Positions 18,062 through 27,059 of a stretch of 51,040 bases of DNA are shown here, piece by piece. The position numbers and the translations under genes are program-made. The stretch lies in assembly GCA_030529855.1 (NCBI GenBank), contig JAUMWC010000012.1:1-51040 (forward strand), given 5' to 3'. Below the pieces are notes generated by a model. It saw only the letters and a list, made by a program, of their open reading frames with translations. It ran no database searches and was not told the DNA's origin. Each line of letters opens with the position of its first letter. Positions within the stretch are counted from its first letter, which is position 1. The DNA is from Gemella sp. (GTDB lineage Bacteria; Bacillota; Bacilli; Staphylococcales; Gemellaceae).

Positions 18062-18090
18062 ATGATAACAAATTTCATTGTTTTTGTCAA
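18062..18090 (-). promoter_or_regulatory. Sigma-A promoter of the lysine operon
   Basis: A -35 TTGACA (18085-18090) and -10 TATCAT (18062-18067) with a 17-base spacer, about 25 bases before the L-box. Confidence 0.85.
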
Positions 18091-18098
18091 TATTATAA

Positions 18099-18131
18099 AA
18101 TAAAAGCAACCTAGCATACACTAGGTTACTT
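18099..18131 (-). terminator. Intrinsic terminator after tmRNA
   Basis: A GTAACCTAG/CTAGGTTGC hairpin directly after the tmRNA 3' end, followed by TTTTATTTT on the minus strand. Confidence 0.85.
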
Positions 18132-18132
18132 A

Positions 18133-18486
18133 TGGAGATGGCGGGATTTGAACCCGCGTCCAAAAATACCTCTACAAAATGTCTACACGTTTAGTTTATC
18201 TATTAAATTTAATCTTTTACTTTAGCCGATAAACTGGCAATAAAAGACGAGTTTGATTATCTTATTTTAATTTCTACAAACGGAAGAAATTAAAGGCAGG
18301 TTGCTAGTTAATGAACCGATTATTCAAATCACAACCAAATCTGAATAATCAGCCTTTAGCTTATTAAGCTGCTAAAGCGAATGATTTATTGTTGTCAGTT
18401 ATTATAAACTGTTCCGTTTTTAAAGAGCCGAGCCTCTTACGTGCAATCAGGCAGACTAGCATCCCTGTCGAATCCTAAACATCCCC
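18133..18486 (-). ncRNA. ssrA: Transfer-messenger RNA
   Basis: A 354-nt RNA that rescues stalled ribosomes. The 5' end (GGGGATGTTTAGGATTCGAC) and the 3' end (GGACGCGGGTTCAAATCCCG, then CCATCTCCA) form the tRNA-like domain. The tag frame is at 18364-18396, starting after CAGTTTATAATAACT, which also precedes the resume codon (GGC) in S. aureus tmRNA. Here the resume codon reads GAC, giving a tag DNNKSFALAA after the tRNA-borne alanine. The CCA end is not encoded. Pseudoknot arms are visible (for example GCTGATTATTCAG) but were not folded in full. Confidence 0.96.
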
Positions 18487-18502
18487 TAAATATTACTAAT
18501 AT

Positions 18503-18531
18503 ATTATAACATACTGAAAATAAAAAGTGAA
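18503..18531 (-). promoter_or_regulatory. Probable tmRNA promoter inside the ftsZ terminator
   Basis: A -10 TATAAT (18503-18508) and -35-like TTCACT (18526-18531) with a 17-base spacer. The -35 lies in the 3' arm of the ftsZ terminator hairpin. Confidence 0.55.
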
Positions 18532-18552
18532 GACTCTAAGTCTTCACTTTTG
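18519..18552 (-). terminator. Intrinsic terminator after ftsZ
   Basis: AAAAGTGAAGACT pairs with AGTCTTCACTTTT around a three-base loop, followed by TATTTT on the minus strand. Confidence 0.9.
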
Positions 18553-18558
18553 TGATTA

Positions 18559-19683
18559 TTATATATCTCTTCTTGTTCTTCTACGTGGACGTGGGAACAT
18601 TTCTGAATCAACATCTTCTTTGCTTCCGTAGTTAGAAGTGAATGATGCTGAAGTTTGTGTTTGTTGTTGTACTGGTTGAGATGCCGCTTGGAAACGTGGA
18701 GTTTCTCTTTCAACTGGAGCATCTTCATCAAATCCAGTAGCAATTACAGTTACAATAATTTCGTCAGTTTTTTCTAATTCTTCGTTAATTACTGTACCGA
18801 AAATCATGTTAACATCTTCGTGACTTGCTTCTTGAACGATAGATGCAGCAGCTTGAGCTTCAAATAAACTTAATGATGGACCACCAGTAATGTTTAATAG
18901 CACTCCTCTTGCTCCTACGATAGAAGTTTCTAATAATGGAGAAGAAATTGCTTTTTTAGCAGCTTCGATTGCTCTATTTTCTCCAGATGCAACACCGATT
19001 CCCATTAATGCTGAACCTTGGTCAGACATAATAGCTTTAACGTCAGCAAAGTCTAAGTTTACTGCTCCTGATACGTTGATTAGGTCAGAGATACCTTGAA
19101 CCCCTTGACGTAATACGTTATCAGCTTCTACGAATGCTTGCATCATTGGTGTAGATTTATCTACGATATCTAATAATCTATCGTTTGGAATTACGATCAA
19201 TGTATCAACTGCACCTTTAAGTGCGTTAATTCCTGCTGTAGATTGAACTTGACGTTTTTTTCCTTCGAAGTTAAATGGACGAGTTACAACCCCAACTGTT
19301 AGGGCTCCTAATTCTTTGGCAACACTTGCTACGATTGGAGCAGCTCCTGTACCAGTTCCACCACCCATTCCAGATGTTACGAATACCATGTCAGCTCCTT
19401 CTAAAGCTGCTTCTAATTTGTCTTTTGTTTCTTCTGCTGCTTTACGACCAACTTCTGGGTTAGCTCCAGCTCCTAATCCTTTTGTTAATTTTTCTCCAAT
19501 TTGGATTCTGATGTCAGCTTTTGAACGACGTAGCGCTTGAGCATCAGTATTTACAGCGATAAATTCAACATTTTGAACTCCTGCTTCTACCATTCGGTCT
19601 ACGGCGTTTCCACCTCCACCACCAACTCCTACTACTTTAATTACTGCTGATTGTGCAAAATCGTTATCTAAAAACATATTCAT
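18559..19683 (-). CDS. ftsZ: Cell division protein FtsZ
   Basis: The tubulin-like GTPase that forms the division ring. The 374-residue protein has the tubulin signature GGGTGTG in [13 protein letters not shown], an N-terminal VGGGGGNAV, and the T7 synergy loop [11 protein letters not shown]. The Gln/Thr-rich linker is short (about 325-350). The C-terminal tail is [14 protein letters not shown], which keeps the basic end but deviates from the usual D-x-P-x-F-(I/L)-R core. The ATG at 19683 follows AGGAGG by nine bases. It lies 23 bases after ftsA and is last in the cluster. Confidence 0.98.
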   Translation of the reverse strand: MNMFLDNDFAQSAVIKVVGVGGGGGNAVDRMVEAGVQNVEFIAVNTDAQALRRSKADIRIQIGEKLTKGLGAGANPEVGRKAAEETKDKLEAALEGADMVFVTSGMGGGTGTGAAPIVASVAKELGALTVGVVTRPFNFEGKKRQVQSTAGINALKGAVDTLIVIPNDRLLDIVDKSTPMMQAFVEADNVLRQGVQGISDLINVSGAVNLDFADVKAIMSDQGSALMGIGVASGENRAIEAAKKAISSPLLETSIVGARGVLLNITGGPSLSLFEAQAAASIVQEASHEDVNMIFGTVINEELEKTDEIIVTVIATGFDEDAPVERETPRFQAASQPVQQQTQTSASFTSNYGSKEDVDSEMFPRPRRRTRRDI

Positions 19684-19706
19684 TTAATTTTTCCTCCTAA
19701 TGTGTT

Positions 19707-21062
19707 CTATTCAAAGAATGAACTGTATTTTTTTCTTAATTTTCCAAACATACTTGAGTCAGATTCTTCTTCCTCATAGTACTCATCTTCATAATATTCT
19801 TCTTCAAAGTATTCTTCTACTTCAATTTCCTTGTCTTCTTTCTTTTCATTAGCTTCTACAACCGGACTAGCTAACATATCTTTATCCGTTTCTTTTTTTA
19901 CGAAATCTACTTCGTTAATTGTTTGATACCCAAATAAAGTTTCTATGTTATAGCTACTTGTTAACGTACCTACTGCAACAGATAGTTCTGGAGAATTGGC
20001 TCCGATTATTTTTGGAGTTCCCACCCTTACATTCATTTTTTTTAGCATATCCTTAGCTAATTCTAAAACACCCGGCATTAATGTAGTACCTCCTGTAAGT
20101 ACAACATTTCCTTTGATTCTATTAATTCCCGCTTTTCTAAGAACTGCAAATGATTTAATAATTATCTCTTCTACAATTTCTTCAATGTAGTCTGATAATT
20201 CTTTTTGCGTATAAGGTTCTTCATCTGGTCCAAGATTATCTAATTCAATTATTACATCATCTGATGCTAATTCGTAAAAACTATGTCCCTGTGTAACTTT
20301 AATTTCTTCAGCTCTTTTGGCAGAAACATTTAAAACATCAGAGATTAATCTTGTAATATCTTCCCCAGCTAATTCTATAGACTGTGATAATTGAAGAATA
20401 TTATCTTCGTAATAACTAACCGTTGTTAATCCAGCTCCTATATCTATAATCACTGAACCATAATCTCGTTCTTCATCAGTTAGTAATAAAGTTCCCAACG
20501 TATGTGAACTAGAAAATGTTTCATTACAATCTATCCTCAGTTTCTCAATACTTTTATAAATAGTATGTAAGTGTGTTTTAGATGTTAGAACTCTATTACC
20601 AGTTACTTCAAAACTAGAATGTCCTGTCATACCTTTTGGTTGTCTTATGTGCTCTATATCATCCACTCGGTAATAATCCGGTATTACTTGAACAACTTCT
20701 CTTTCTCTTGGTATCGGCAATATTTTTGCCTCTTCAATAACTTCCTCTATATCTCTTCCATCTATATCATGTTTATTATCAAATTGTATTTCTGCTACAC
20801 TTTTTTTTATTTGAGTGTGTACACTTGGAACAGCCACATATAATGATCTTATATCTTTACCGGCTTCTTTTTTTGCTAGTTCTAATGCTTTTTCTATATC
20901 TTTTGCAGCATTCTCTACATCAACTATATTACCTCTTTTTATAGCATTAGTTTTAACTACTCCTACTCCTAATATGTTTAATTTTTCATAAACAACATCG
21001 GCAATAATTACTTTTACAGAAGATGAACCTAAATCTAATGCAGTATATAATTGAGAACTCAA
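19707..21062 (-). CDS. ftsA: Cell division protein FtsA
   Basis: Actin-like ATPase that tethers FtsZ to the membrane. The protein has 451 residues from the TTG at 21062. The ATP-binding motifs are ALDLGSSSVK near the start, IIDIGAGLTT in the middle and TGGTTLMPG later. A strongly acidic linker (many Glu/Tyr, about 405-435) leads to a C-terminal amphipathic helix (FGKLRKKYSSFF). A GTG three codons upstream (21071) overlaps the AAAGGAG ribosome site and cannot use it, whereas the TTG is eight bases after it. The rest of the dcw cluster supports the identity. Confidence 0.95.
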   Translation of the reverse strand: MSSQLYTALDLGSSSVKVIIADVVYEKLNILGVGVVKTNAIKRGNIVDVENAAKDIEKALELAKKEAGKDIRSLYVAVPSVHTQIKKSVAEIQFDNKHDIDGRDIEEVIEEAKILPIPREREVVQVIPDYYRVDDIEHIRQPKGMTGHSSFEVTGNRVLTSKTHLHTIYKSIEKLRIDCNETFSSSHTLGTLLLTDEERDYGSVIIDIGAGLTTVSYYEDNILQLSQSIELAGEDITRLISDVLNVSAKRAEEIKVTQGHSFYELASDDVIIELDNLGPDEEPYTQKELSDYIEEIVEEIIIKSFAVLRKAGINRIKGNVVLTGGTTLMPGVLELAKDMLKKMNVRVGTPKIIGANSPELSVAVGTLTSSYNIETLFGYQTINEVDFVKKETDKDMLASPVVEANEKKEDKEIEVEEYFEEEYYEDEYYEEEESDSSMFGKLRKKYSSFFE

Positions 21063-21158
21063 TCCAAACACTCCTTTCCAAAAAATTATAAATTATTTAT
21101 TTTTACCCTTTTTAGGCAATTATAATACTATGCTGATTATTATAACACAAAAGTAAAA

Positions 21159-21195
21159 AAAAAGTAATTAAAACCTCTAAATTTAATCACTTTTT
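21159..21195. terminator. Hairpin between divIB and ftsA
   Basis: AAAAAGTAATTAAA pairs with TTTAATCACTTTTT with one mismatch, and has flanking A and T runs. It lies between a stronger terminator after divIB and ftsA, and could add attenuation. The role is uncertain. Confidence 0.4.
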
Positions 21196-21207
21196 CTTAT
21201 TTTAATA

Positions 21208-21240
21208 GAAAAGATCCCATTTCATCATAAAACGGGATGT
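21208..21240 (-). terminator. Intrinsic terminator after divIB
   Basis: ATCCC/GGGAT hairpin followed by CTTTTCT on the minus strand, six bases beyond the divIB stop. It separates divIB from ftsA-ftsZ. Confidence 0.6.
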
Positions 21241-21245
21241 TTTCT

Positions 21246-22082
21246 CTAATTAGTTGTACTAGAATTATTTATAGTTGTTGGAGTTTCTATACGTTCATTT
21301 AATAACAAATTGATTCTATTAGTTTTTTCATTTTCGGAACCTTCTGTTTCTAAATATGTTCCATTAATAAGATTCAAAACTGTTGAACGCTTATTTTCTA
21401 TAAATCTCTCAATCTCATCATAATGATTTAACTTCGAAGAAAAATTCACTATATTTACTCGTATTCTTTGGCCATCTCTCATATAAATAGTAGCCGTCTC
21501 TTTATTTGTTTCATCGAAACTAATTTCAGATATTCTACTCAATATATTAAAATCTAGTTCAGATAAACTTTTTAGTATTTCTGTTTTTTCTACTGGATAA
21601 ACCGAAAAATTTTCTATTACTGGTAAATAATAATTTTTCACTATTTTTCCAGTATATTCTTGTCCATCTTCTAATAATTTTATATATTTATCATCTTTTT
21701 TTTCTTGGACTAATAATTTTTTTTCTTGTATGTGAATATTTAGGGTATTCAATAATTTCTTTTCAACATTCACACTTGCTACTATATTATATTTATCTTT
21801 TATTTTTCTTTCAAACTCTTCTTCATTTAAATTCCAAATTTTAACATCTGAATTTAAATCTAGTGTTTCAACTATTTCATTTTTTTCTAATTGAACTAAA
21901 CCATTCACATTTACATTCTTAACTGCTACAAAAGAACTATTGAAAAATATAATAAATGCAGCTATTATAGTTATGATAGATAATAATATAGCCAACTCTT
22001 TTCTTCTCTTATTTTTGTAGCGTTCCAGAGCTGATTTATAATTTTTTTTTCTAGAATTTTCTAATATTTTCCTTTTTTTCAT
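21246..22082 (-). CDS. divIB: Cell division protein DivIB/FtsQ
   Basis: A 278-residue bitopic protein of the divisome core (with FtsL and DivIC). A very basic cytoplasmic tail (1-30) is followed by one membrane helix (about 31-50), a POTRA-like domain starting at FVAVKNVNVNGLVQLEKNEI, then a beta domain. The Ser/Thr/Asn-rich end carries no recognised motif. It lies 88 bases after murD with a terminator and its own probable promoter in between, unlike the tight spacing upstream. The ribosome site is weak. Confidence 0.92.
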   Translation of the reverse strand: MKKRKILENSRKKNYKSALERYKNKRRKELAILLSIITIIAAFIIFFNSSFVAVKNVNVNGLVQLEKNEIVETLDLNSDVKIWNLNEEEFERKIKDKYNIVASVNVEKKLLNTLNIHIQEKKLLVQEKKDDKYIKLLEDGQEYTGKIVKNYYLPVIENFSVYPVEKTEILKSLSELDFNILSRISEISFDETNKETATIYMRDGQRIRVNIVNFSSKLNHYDEIERFIENKRSTVLNLINGTYLETEGSENEKTNRINLLLNERIETPTTINNSSTTN

Positions 22083-22120
22083 AATTTATTTCTACTTTTT
22101 AATTTATATTTTATCATTAC

Positions 22121-22148
22121 ATTATAACATATTTCCTTTATTTATCAA
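22121..22148 (-). promoter_or_regulatory. Promoter of divIB
   Basis: A -35 TTGATA (22143-22148) and -10 TATAAT (22121-22126) with a 16-base spacer in the murD-divIB gap. Confidence 0.7.
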
Positions 22149-22154
22149 AATATA

Positions 22155-22182
22155 CAAAAAAGAACGTATATTAATACGCCCT
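22155..22182 (-). terminator. Intrinsic terminator overlapping the end of murD
   Basis: A GCGTAT/ATACG-type hairpin is followed by TTCTTTTTTG on the minus strand. The stem includes the last murD codons. Confidence 0.6.
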
Positions 22183-23529
22183 TTTTATCTTTTCGAAATT
22201 ATCTATAAATTCATCTCCTCTTACTTCAAAACTTGGATATTGATCCCAAGATGCTGAAGCTGGAGATAGGAGTACTATGTCTCCATCCATAGCTAGGGTA
22301 GAGGCTAATTGTGTTGCATCTGCTACTTTTTCAGCTTTATATGCAGACACTCCATTTTTAATTGCTAAATCATAGAGTATCTCTCTAGATTCTCCAACAC
22401 ATACTAGTGCTTTAATTTTTGGAAATATGACTTCAAGTTCTTTAAAGTCTATTCCTCTATCTTTTCCACCAGCTATTAGTACAACATTTCCTTCGAAACC
22501 ACTCATCGCTTTTAGTGTTGATTCTGGGTTTGTTGCTTTTGAGTCATTGTAGTATTTCACACCTTTGTGCTCTCCTACATATTGCAGTCTATGTTTAACA
22601 CCTTTAAAGTTATAAACAACATCTTGTATACTATTTATACTTACATTTTCTAGTAATGAGACTATTGCGGCATTTATCGCATTCTCTACATTGTGCTCAC
22701 CTGGTAAAGATATTTTAGATACTTCAAATATTTCTCTTCCTTTAAAATAAAATTTTCCATTATCTACATATGCTTCTAATGTTTTATCATCTGAAGTAGA
22801 ATACCAAATCACTTGAGATTTAATATCTTCTTTTTCATAAAATTCTTTATCTCTAATATTTAGAATCAGAAAATCATTTTCATCTTGATTTCTAAATACT
22901 CTTTTTTTCATATTGTGATATTCTTCTTTAGAACCATGGTAATCTAAGTGAGCTTCACCTAAATTTGTTACTACTGCTATATGTGGTTTATAGTTTATCG
23001 TTCCATTTAATTGAAATGAAGATATTTCCATAATTATATTAGAGTTTTCTTCTTTTTCATATGCTACTTCTATAGAAGGATATCCAATATTTCCTGCTAA
23101 ATAAGTGTTTTCTTTTTCTTTTTTTAATATTTCATATAGCATCATTGTAGTTGTTGTTTTCCCATTGGTACCTGTCAGAGCTATAATATTATGATTGAAC
23201 AAAGTAGATGCTAATTCAATTTCAGTAATTACATCTATTCCCTTTTCAATTGCCTTTTGTAAAAATTCTATTTTATATGGAATTCCTGGATTTTTAATAA
23301 TTAAATCTATGTTATCTAGTAGTTGCAGCGGATGTCCACCTGAAACTATCTTAACACCTAAGTTTTCCAATTCTTTTGCTTGGTCATTAGTTGACAAGTC
23401 ATCACTAGCATTTACTGTTACATTTATTCCTAATTTTTTTAAAATTAGGGCTGTTTTATAACCACTTCTAGCGAAACCTAGCACTAGAATTTTTTTATCT
23501 TTCAATTTTTCTAATTCTATTTGATTCAT
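22171..23529 (-). CDS. murD: UDP-N-acetylmuramoylalanine--D-glutamate ligase
   Basis: Adds D-glutamate to UDP-MurNAc-L-Ala in the cytoplasm. The 452-residue ligase begins MNQIELEKLKDKK. It has LGFARSG near the N-terminus, the ATP-binding GTNGKTTT at 120-127 and YNDSKATNP later. The ATG at 23529 overlaps the mraY stop (TAATG) and follows ATAGGAG. A longer in-frame start upstream would lie within mraY and is rejected. Confidence 0.97.
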   Translation of the reverse strand: MNQIELEKLKDKKILVLGFARSGYKTALILKKLGINVTVNASDDLSTNDQAKELENLGVKIVSGGHPLQLLDNIDLIIKNPGIPYKIEFLQKAIEKGIDVITEIELASTLFNHNIIALTGTNGKTTTTMMLYEILKKEKENTYLAGNIGYPSIEVAYEKEENSNIIMEISSFQLNGTINYKPHIAVVTNLGEAHLDYHGSKEEYHNMKKRVFRNQDENDFLILNIRDKEFYEKEDIKSQVIWYSTSDDKTLEAYVDNGKFYFKGREIFEVSKISLPGEHNVENAINAAIVSLLENVSINSIQDVVYNFKGVKHRLQYVGEHKGVKYYNDSKATNPESTLKAMSGFEGNVVLIAGGKDRGIDFKELEVIFPKIKALVCVGESREILYDLAIKNGVSAYKAEKVADATQLASTLAMDGDIVLLSPASASWDQYPSFEVRGDEFIDNFEKIKRAY

Positions 23530-24488
23530 TATAATACTCCTATAAAGTATCCGATTGTTGAAGATATTACAGCTATCACTACAAATATCCACACTGTTTT
23601 AACTTCTCCATATCCTGATAATTCAAAATGATGGTGTAATGGTGACATTTTGAAAATTCTTTTTCCTGTCTTTTTGAAGTAGGCTACTTGTATCATTACT
23701 GATGCTGTTTCTAATATATATACCAGACCTATAAATAAGAAAGCTACTTCTTTGTGTAAAATTATAGAAATTGCTGCTAACATCCCACCTAATGCTAGAG
23801 ATCCTGTATCTCCCATAAATATTTTAGCTGGTTTTTTATTGAAAAGTAAGAAACCTACTAAACTTCCAGCGATAATCATACAGAACGTTAATACTGCCGT
23901 ATTATTTTCTTTATAGGCTATACCAGCAAATGCTAAAGACGTAATTATTGTAACACTTGTTGCTAAACCATCTAAACCATCCGTTAAGTTTACTGCATTA
24001 GAAAATCCTGTTTGCCAAAAGACTACGAACAACACGTAGAATATTGATAAGTTTATATTAATATCTGTAAAGGGTAAATCAATATAATCAACATCTGTAT
24101 AAATCAATTTTAATAAAATATAGAATATTATAGAAAATCCTATTTGCATAAACAATTTATGTCTTGGTTTTAATCCATCATTTTTTTTCTTAACAACTAT
24201 TAACATATCATCAATATATCCTATTAAAGAAAATGATAAAGTTGTATATATAAATAAGAAATAATATACCGCATTAGCTTTGTCGACTATTGATGCCACA
24301 ATAAGTGATATTGTAATTGCTAATATAAAAGATATCCCCCCCATTGTAGGTGTTCCTTTTTTTGCGGCGTGACTTTGTGGACCTTCTTCTCTTATTGCTT
24401 GTCCGAATTTTAATTTATGTAAGTATTTTATTAACCGTGGTAACATTAATACGGTTAATATAAAACTTAATATAAAAAACATACTCAT
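23529..24488 (-). CDS. mraY: Phospho-N-acetylmuramoyl-pentapeptide transferase
   Basis: Makes lipid I from UDP-MurNAc-pentapeptide and undecaprenyl phosphate in the membrane. The 319-residue polytopic protein has about ten helices. Family motifs are seen: the N-terminal KKGTPTMGG, the catalytic IDDMLIVVKKKNDGLKPRHK, NLTDGLDGLA, FMGDTGSLALGG and the histidine-rich MSPLHHHFE. It lies 17 bases after the penicillin-binding protein gene and overlaps murD by one base. Confidence 0.98.
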   Translation of the reverse strand: MSMFFILSFILTVLMLPRLIKYLHKLKFGQAIREEGPQSHAAKKGTPTMGGISFILAITISLIVASIVDKANAVYYFLFIYTTLSFSLIGYIDDMLIVVKKKNDGLKPRHKLFMQIGFSIIFYILLKLIYTDVDYIDLPFTDININLSIFYVLFVVFWQTGFSNAVNLTDGLDGLATSVTIITSLAFAGIAYKENNTAVLTFCMIIAGSLVGFLLFNKKPAKIFMGDTGSLALGGMLAAISIILHKEVAFLFIGLVYILETASVMIQVAYFKKTGKRIFKMSPLHHHFELSGYGEVKTVWIFVVIAVISSTIGYFIGVL

Positions 24489-24505
24489 TAATATTTTACT
24501 CCTTT

Positions 24506-26713
24506 TTATGATAAGTTTACTATTATTTCGTCTCCTGAGCGGACCCTTGTACCCGGCGTAATGTTTTGACTAGCCACATATCCACTTCCATTTATTCTGA
24601 ATTTTATTCCTGACAATTCTGAATACTTTAATAAATCAGCCTTAGACCATTCTCTTAAATTTGGAAGTGCTATTGTTGTAGTTTCAGTTACAAGAAATAC
24701 CTTGTCATTTTTTGTAATCTCCACTCCAGATTCTGGGAATTGAGTTAATATATTTTTCCCATTTCCTATCTGAACAATATTGGCTCCTTTTTTAGTCAGT
24801 TCATTCACACTTGATTTTAATTCTTTATTTACATATGTATCTAGTATAGATGTTTCACTATTATTACCTGAAGAATTTTTTCTTATACTTAAATATTCTA
24901 AAGTAGTCGTCATGATTGGGTTAAAGATTTCTTTTACAGAATTTCTATAACTTTCCTGTAAGTTTTTTCTAGGCATTTTCATTCCAGCATACACAATTAC
25001 TTCTGGATTTTCACTCGGAGCATATCCCATAAATGAGTGTAAAACCTGGTACCTACTTTCATAATACTTCCCAGTATCTGGGTCTACAATCTCAGCTGTT
25101 CCTGTTTTTCCAGCTACATTATATCCATCTATTTTATATTTAGCTCCACTACTAGCCCATTGCCCATTTACTACACCTTCTAATTCCACTTTTACTTTTT
25201 CAGCAGTTTCTTTAGAAATTGGGTTTCCTACGACTTCCTTAGCACCAATATTAACATCTATATTATTAGATTTGTCATGAACCTTTTGTAAGAAATATGG
25301 TTTCAACATTTCTCCGCCATTTAATATAGCCGTTTGAGCTTGTAACATCTGAATTGGAGTCACAGACGACCCTTGTCCAAAAGTAGCCGATCCTGCAGAA
25401 ACTCTATTATCAAATGACAACTTTCCATATGATTCGTTCTCATATAAAGAATTGGTCGTATTCCCAAATCCAAATCGTTCTAGTCCAGTCTTAAGTTTCT
25501 CTGACCCCAATTCTTCAAACATCGTAAGCATAAGTGTGTTTGAAGATTCTTGGAATCCATACCTATAATTTATTCTTCCCCATCCTTTTTTATTATGATC
25601 ATAAATTGTCCTATCTCCTAATTTGTACGAACCAGAATTATAATATTTATTAGGATCGTAAATTCCATTTTCTATCATTAATGCTAAAGAAAAAGTTTTC
25701 ATTGTAGAACCCGGCTCTATTGTCGCATTATATAATGCGTTCGCCCAAGCAAAATCTAAATTTTCCATAGTATTCGGATTAAATGCTGGTGTTTGCCCTA
25801 TCGCCAATAATTCTCCTGTTTTCGCTGACATTACGAAGGCAAACGCAAGTTCTGGATTATATACTTCCTGTATATCTGACAAAGTATTGTCAACAAATGT
25901 TTGTATATTTTTGTCTATTGTTAAATATACATCTGATCCTTCTACTGCTTTTTCTTCATGAGTAGGTATATTAGAAACTACTTTCCCCCACGCATCTCTA
26001 CCATAAATAATACGTCCATTCTTTCCACTAAGATAATGATCAAATACTTTTTCTATCCCCAATCTTCCTTGAATTTGCTGATTACTCTCTTCAGATGCCT
26101 GTGCAAACCCTAAAAAATTACCTAAAATAGCAGCGTTTGGATAATATCTTTTTGTTGTAGTTTGAAATTTTATACCTGGTAGTTTTAATTCTTCTATTTT
26201 TCTTTTAGTTTCTACATCAATATTTTTTCCTGCTGATGCAAATTCTACTTGATAGGCACGTTCATTATTCAAGATCTTTTCAATTTCTTCTTTTGATAGT
26301 GGAATATATTTTGATAATTCTTCTGCTGTTTTCACTCTGTCTACTACGTGTTTCTTTTCTTCACCTTCTTTTAAATTTTCTGAGGCTTTATCAGAAACAA
26401 TTGCAATTAATTTATACGACTCTATATTGTCCGCTAAAATATTTCCATTTCTATCATATATTTTTCCACGTGTAGCTTCAACTACACTGTCTACTGTATA
26501 TTTTTCTTCTGCTAACTTACTAAGATCTTTTCCACGTATAGTCCCCAGTACAGTCATTTGACCTATATTAAAAATTAATATCCATATAAAGAAAAAAACA
26601 AAAAGAATTGTAAATATCATTTTTGTTCTTTTCTTTGATATATTTTCTTTATTTCTAATACTTTTGGGATCTTCAAGAAATCTTAGCGACAGCAATCTAA
26701 TTAAAAATTTCAA
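24506..26713 (-). CDS. pbp: Division-specific class B penicillin-binding protein (PBP1/PBP2X type)
   Basis: The septal transpeptidase partner of FtsW. The 735-residue protein has a cytoplasmic tail, one membrane helix (about 32-50), a PBP dimerisation domain (ATRGKIYDRNG at 80-90), and a transpeptidase domain with the active serine in STMK (S336, K339), SSN and KTGT. Two C-terminal PASTA-like units follow (about 620-735, ending PNLREWSKADLL...DEIIVNLS). The start is a TTG placed immediately after the ftsL stop, with AAAGG about ten bases upstream; the next in-frame ATG would cut into the membrane helix and lacks a ribosome site. Confidence 0.95.
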   Translation of the reverse strand: MKFLIRLLSLRFLEDPKSIRNKENISKKRTKMIFTILFVFFFIWILIFNIGQMTVLGTIRGKDLSKLAEEKYTVDSVVEATRGKIYDRNGNILADNIESYKLIAIVSDKASENLKEGEEKKHVVDRVKTAEELSKYIPLSKEEIEKILNNERAYQVEFASAGKNIDVETKRKIEELKLPGIKFQTTTKRYYPNAAILGNFLGFAQASEESNQQIQGRLGIEKVFDHYLSGKNGRIIYGRDAWGKVVSNIPTHEEKAVEGSDVYLTIDKNIQTFVDNTLSDIQEVYNPELAFAFVMSAKTGELLAIGQTPAFNPNTMENLDFAWANALYNATIEPGSTMKTFSLALMIENGIYDPNKYYNSGSYKLGDRTIYDHNKKGWGRINYRYGFQESSNTLMLTMFEELGSEKLKTGLERFGFGNTTNSLYENESYGKLSFDNRVSAGSATFGQGSSVTPIQMLQAQTAILNGGEMLKPYFLQKVHDKSNNIDVNIGAKEVVGNPISKETAEKVKVELEGVVNGQWASSGAKYKIDGYNVAGKTGTAEIVDPDTGKYYESRYQVLHSFMGYAPSENPEVIVYAGMKMPRKNLQESYRNSVKEIFNPIMTTTLEYLSIRKNSSGNNSETSILDTYVNKELKSSVNELTKKGANIVQIGNGKNILTQFPESGVEITKNDKVFLVTETTTIALPNLREWSKADLLKYSELSGIKFRINGSGYVASQNITPGTRVRSGDEIIVNLS

Positions 26714-27040
26714 TTATCTCACAACCTTTATATTTTCTTTTTGAGAAGTCATCCCTAGTACTTCTGATATATTTTTCATTCTATCATATGAAGATAAATC
26801 ATTTATAATAACTTTTTGTTCTTCATTAGAGTTCTGTATTTTTTGAATTTGTTGAGAATTTAGTGTCTCTTGATTTTTTAAAGAGTATATCTTTTCTTCA
26901 TAACTTAACATAACATAAACACTTATGAATAATGCAATTGGTATTGTTAAATATATGAAAAGTTCCGGTTTAGTTAATTTTACTTTTTCTTCAATTTTCT
27001 TAACACCGTATTCTCTACTATAAACTTTTAACGTTGCCAC
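26714..27040 (-). CDS. ftsL: Cell division protein FtsL
   Basis: A 108-residue bitopic protein: a basic cytoplasmic N-terminus, a membrane helix (about 27-46) and an extracellular coiled-coil-like region rich in Glu/Gln/Asn, ending in MKNISEVLGM. It bridges DivIB and DivIC in the divisome. Identity rests on size, topology and position between rsmH and the PBP gene, as FtsL is poorly conserved. The start is GTG, after GGAAGG. Confidence 0.88.
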   Translation of the reverse strand: MATLKVYSREYGVKKIEEKVKLTKPELFIYLTIPIALFISVYVMLSYEEKIYSLKNQETLNSQQIQKIQNSNEEQKVIINDLSSYDRMKNISEVLGMTSQKENIKVVR

Positions 27041-27059
27041 TTCTTTTCCTTCCTATATC

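Noticed and set aside
18504..18743. 79-residue frame overlapping the 3' end of ftsZ
   Set aside because: A frame-shifted shadow of the ftsZ linker and tail that runs through its terminator.
21063..21071. GTG start for FtsA
   Set aside because: The GTG overlaps the AAAGGAG ribosome site; the TTG at 21062 has an eight-base spacing.
23530..23592. Extended N-terminus for MurD
   Set aside because: It lies within the mraY coding end, and the extra residues do not resemble MurD.
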